A DNA stretch of 54,381 nt from Pelargonium x hortorum (Eukaryota; Streptophyta; Magnoliopsida; Geraniales; Geraniaceae). Positions 50,399 through 54,381 of the stretch are shown here, in pieces. The notes under the pieces were generated by a model. The model made no database searches. It saw only the letters and a program-made list of their open reading frames with translations, and was not told where the DNA came from. The stretch lies in assembly GCA_036897525.1 (NCBI GenBank), contig JAYMTJ010000070.1, positions 1 through 54,381 of the forward strand. The letters are read 5' to 3'. A program made the position numbers and the translations under genes. Within the stretch, counting starts at the first letter, position 1. Each line of letters opens with the position of its first letter.

Positions 50399-53300
50399 GT
50401 TCTTATTTGCTTCGGAAAACTAAATATCAAACGCAGACTCTAACTAAGTGAATACTTTCTTTAATCTCTTGTATTTAGAAATTTCTCGACCAGGAATTTT
50501 GAAAAGACCTAGAACCCTTCTACACGACCTACTTTAAGGTTTGATGTCACTTTTTTTCTGTGTCATAATTGAAATGTACTCTATAGCATGTACTAAATAC
50601 TATAGATTTATAGGAAATGCGAAAGGCTGCTTGTAAAGTTTCTTATCTAAGTGATTTGAATTCCAATTTTTCTGGATTGACTTAACCTAAACGGATCCAG
50701 GAGGAAAACAAAACCCTTACTTCTACACTTCAAAAACTAGCTAAGAACTAGTGAAATTCCTTATAAACTTAATAAGAGCTCTTCTGGATTCTGGACTTCC
50801 TACCTTTATAACTTAAACGGGAACTTTCTATTCATTTATTACCGCAAAACTAGGATTCTCGTAAGTACAAAGGAGAGTTACTTCCGTTCAAAGAGGAAGA
50901 GCGCACCGCTTTAACTAGCAACAAAACAGAAACTTCTAGGAACTAAGATCTTTCACATTATTTGAGTAATAAAATCCCTTTTTAGACCCAGAGAAACTAT
51001 TAAACAAGTAATAAGAATAAGGGCTAATCCTATATATAAAACATCTATAGAAAGAATTAAATTACTAATTTTTTTTGTTTTGACTGGATATCGATACTTC
51101 AATAAGTATAATACTATTATATCCCAAGCAGTCTTTTTGGGGAAAGCATAAAATTGTTCCAGTACAGGATTCGCTAAAAAGAAAAGCAGCTGACAAGGAT
51201 TTCATTAAAGTCTAAACCCCCTTGGATCTAAAAAGTAACAAACAAGCATTCACAAAGAAAGGGCTTTCCGAACTCCATAAATAAAAAGCACTTCCTTTGA
51301 CTTAGCCTGGTAGTAACCCTTTCTTCAGTCTCGATATCTACTCTTTATATAGGCAATAGGGCTTCGATACGATTGTTTTTTAGCCTCATTGCGAGTTCTA
51401 AAGTATACGCTTTAGAAACGGGTATTTAAGACCCTAGAGAGGACTTCTTACTAAAACTTCCTAGACCCAGACACTCATTCCGATTCTATAAAAAACAAGT
51501 ACCCTGTATAATTGAATTTGTTACGGCAAGGAATACACTACACTGCGTGGATGCCCTTGCGTCGGCCTTTCTCTTTCTTAATAATTTTAATATCTATAAG
51601 TATGCGCTTTATTTAAAAGTATAAAATCTAAGTAACATATAAAGGCAAGAGCCTGCATAATGAAATTACTGGAATACTTTTTATCAAAAGTTCACTATGT
51701 ATGTATGTTTTAGGTTTCATTTAAATAAGTAGGGTATCTTTATCTTTATACATACTATAGTTAAGTTAAAAGGGTTGCGCAGGGCATGTTGAATTAATTA
51801 TCATCTTATTGCTAGCATATAGTTAATTAATTGTAGATGTAGACTCAAAGAACTGGCTACAAAGAGTACAGAAATCTCTTATTTCTATTCCGGTTATTCT
51901 CTTTTGTGTGACACACTCAAGTAAAAAAAGGTTTTTTAATTTAAGAAGCATGCTAGTTACACATATAGATATTTTAAGGAATAAAGGTAGGGAGTTTACT
52001 CTATCTTTCGTATGTATATTAAATTTTAATTAAAGGAACTTCTTGTAGCGAGCTGTCAAATCGAGGGAATTGAATTTATATATAATATACGCACAAAAAA
52101 ACTTTTTATTAGAATAATTATAGGCTTTACGTTCGTGAATTCCTTAATTTGAAATGTCATTGAGTTTTTTAATGGTTGACATAAACATAAAGTAAAGAGA
52201 AATTCAGATGGACATACCATACATAGGGTCAATAAAGAAAGTAGTAGTTATTTTTGGGGGTTAAACCAAGCAGGTGTTTGCACAACGGAGACTCCCTAAC
52301 CCTTTATTAAGTAAGGAAGGGTCCACCCTTTTTTCATCTATCAATTAGAGTTTCCTGCATCGAGTTAACTTTTTTTGGAAATCCTACTATCAGCACAAAC
52401 AAGTATTCTTTGACTAGTTACGGGCACTCTGATCTGAGCTTTATAGGAAGAAGGCATAAAACTAAGCCGGATAATCTTTAAGTACGGCCTAGAAAAGAAA
52501 GTAGAACTTCTAACCTAGCATAGTTCTCCTATCCCTTGACTTGATAACAGGGAACATTTTACTAGTATTATGACTCAGTTTCAGCCAAAAACAAACCTCT
52601 TAACAGGGCTAATAAAACCTTTTATCCAAGGGTAAGTAATATTTCTATTTTAATCATATTCAACAAATATGTATTCTTGTCTACACTTTGTAAAAGATTC
52701 CTAAATCTGAAGGGTTTAAAGCTGCCTCAAGCAATGTCAATTAAAGTTAAACTGAATACCCTTTTTCCTGGAATTCTTCTCTATTTGTACTTAGATTCTG
52801 GTAGCAGTATCTTTCCTTTCTAACTATACCTGTAGCTAGTATTATCCGTATCTTATGGCCTATAACTTAAGTACTCTACTCTAGAGAATGATAGAGAGTT
52901 GGGCTACACTACACGGGTTATAAGTTGAATTTTCTAGAGTTAGGTATTTATTTGAAGATGATAATTTGAATAAAGGAAATCTTAAAACTAAGATATATAG
53001 GTGTAGAGTTTTTTTTCTATTTAAGCTAGAGCTAGTAAGTAGTATAGATTTTGTGGCCATTACCAATTTGTACATATCTCCTCCTGGGTAGGAACTCTGA
53101 ATCCATTTAAGGAAGAGATTATAAGAACTAAGGAAAACTGCTTACTTCATATTATGCTTGTTTTGGCTTTATATAGAGTATCCGGGGTAAAAGAAAGAGA
53201 AAGTGCTAGGAGTTGCTTTTGTGTTCCTAAGTTTTACAGGGGTTCTAATTACAAATAGTAAGAGAAAATGTATAGGATAATAAGGGTTTAACTTAAAAAG

Positions 53301-54294
53301 TGTGAAGTCTCTAATCACAGTAAAAGTAGTTGTAAAAGGCACGGGTTTCCTTTTTTATTTTAGGTAAAGGGGTGCATTCAGGAATTTCTAAGTATGGTAG
53401 ACGAGGAACCCGGAGCTAGTTCAAGTGAGAAAAAAATGCTAAAATAATAGAAAAATAATAGAAAAATAATAGAGAAGTTAAGGAGTTTAAAAAGTAAAGT
53501 GATCTATCTACGGTAAAGATAAGCTGTTTTTTATTTAAATAGCTATATCTTAACGAGCCCTTTCAGAATCAGTCACCGGCAAGGCATTTTATAACTAAAA
53601 ACTAGCAGAGGTTTCCCTTATTGATGGGTCCTAAACCTGTTTATATTAAAATAAAAAAGGCAGGACATTGAAAAGTCTAGTTTTTTTTTTTGAAAATATT
53701 GACTATATATAATATTTTGTTTATTCCTGACTAAGAGTTAAAATAACGAGACTAAATAAAAAAAAATAATGTATAAGAAATTCTTTTCTGGAGTTCAATT
53801 TTAAGATTATTTTAAAGTAAAGGTTTTTTGGTTATTCCTCTAATTGAGATTAAGTGGAAAGTTTTTTCCAGTTGTAGGTCTTGTCAAAAATGGTTGTAGT
53901 TACACTCAAAATACTCTCATGCGTTAACCTTCCTCCGTTATACTATGGTCGGTAAGATTTACTCAATTATCTCCCAAAGTTCGTAATCCTCCTTACGGTT
54001 TACGGATAAACTACATAAAACAAATGGAACCTACTTCTCCGTCAAACTAAAAACAGTGCTCTCAGGTTTTAGCAACACTCGAAGTTCTTTAGGGAACCCT
54101 GTCTATTAAAATCCTCACTTTATAATACTTGTTAAACTTAACCGGCTTCTGATAAATAGTACTTACTTTAGCTAAGATCCTTCCTAAGTTAATCCCCAAA
54201 GGCTAAGAAAATAAGGGAATACATATCAAATAGAAAGAAAGGATTGAAGTTACTGCCCAGAATATCGCTAGGTTAGTCGGATATATACATTTTT
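50399..54294. other. Gene-free AT-rich spacer
   Basis: No recognised gene or RNA. An 11-bp microsatellite (aaaaataatag, three copies) lies at 53440-53472. The word gctgacaaggattt near 51.19 kb also occurs near 1.80 kb. Confidence 0.6.
53440..53472. repeat. 11-bp tandem repeat, three copies
   Basis: aaaaataatag is repeated three times, the first copy with one change. Confidence 0.85.
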
Positions 54295-54313
54295 GGGGGC
54301 GGGGGGGGGGGGG
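54295..54313. repeat. G homopolymer run (5 G, C, 13 G)
   Basis: Five G, one C and thirteen G in a row, 70 bases from the window edge, followed by A-rich sequence with several poly-A runs. It is the longest G run seen here and stands out strongly in AT-rich DNA. It may be real or a sequencing or assembly artefact. Confidence 0.8.
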
Positions 54314-54381
54314 TCTTAAAAACTAAAAGAAAAAAAAACCACCGCACCGCCTCAGAAAGAAAGAAAAAAAACAGCATCCTT

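Noticed and set aside
1-54381. Assignment to a Silene-like expanded mitochondrial genome
   Set aside because: Fast nad1 and sparse genes fit, but I recall that the sequenced Silene mitochondrial genomes lack rpl10, so no genus is named.
1-54381. CRISPR array, rRNA gene, intact transposon or virus-derived element
   Set aside because: No regularly spaced repeats, rRNA core sequences, transposase motifs or reverse transcriptase motifs were seen on either strand.

Overview
The window looks like a gene-poor stretch of a seed-plant mitochondrial genome, most likely an angiosperm or another seed plant with fast mitochondrial sequence evolution. Four things support this. There is a plant-type nad1 first exon with an ACG start and no second exon beside it, as expected for trans-splicing. 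There is a plant mitochondrial rpl10-like gene. There is a mitochondrial-type trnS-GCU. There are decayed plastid-derived pieces (rpl33 and a plastid-type trnG-GCC). The species cannot be named. The amino-acid changes in nad1 and the loss of C-to-U editing positions fit an accelerated lineage.

Layout: bases 1-23,300 are AT-rich (about one third G+C by eye) with short repeats and no recognisable gene. Bases 23,325-24,290 are a higher-GC island with an rpl33 relic (+), a hairpin, a plastid-type trnG-GCC relic (-) and about 450 bp of unidentified sequence. A tRNA-sized relic lies at 26,714-26,787. Bases 26.8-46.1 kb are again gene-free, but 34.5-36.6 kb and 41.0-45.8 kb share short dispersed repeats in both orientations. 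Nearly all recognisable function lies in 46.1-50.4 kb: trnS-GCU, a decayed trnK copy, rpl10, nad1 exon 1 with the start of its intron, and two unidentified overlapping open frames followed by a third open stretch. The last 4 kb are featureless apart from a 13-base G run near the right edge.

How the genes work together: nad1 exon 1 encodes the N-terminal membrane part of respiratory complex I subunit ND1. Its transcript must be joined in trans to exons encoded elsewhere, and its ACG start must be edited to AUG. The rpl10 product would serve the mitochondrial ribosome and trnS-GCU its translation. The two unidentified frames at 49.5-50.2 kb, one with a single predicted membrane segment, are the best candidates for something undescribed. 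Most other open frames in the window are about as long as chance predicts for DNA this AT-rich.
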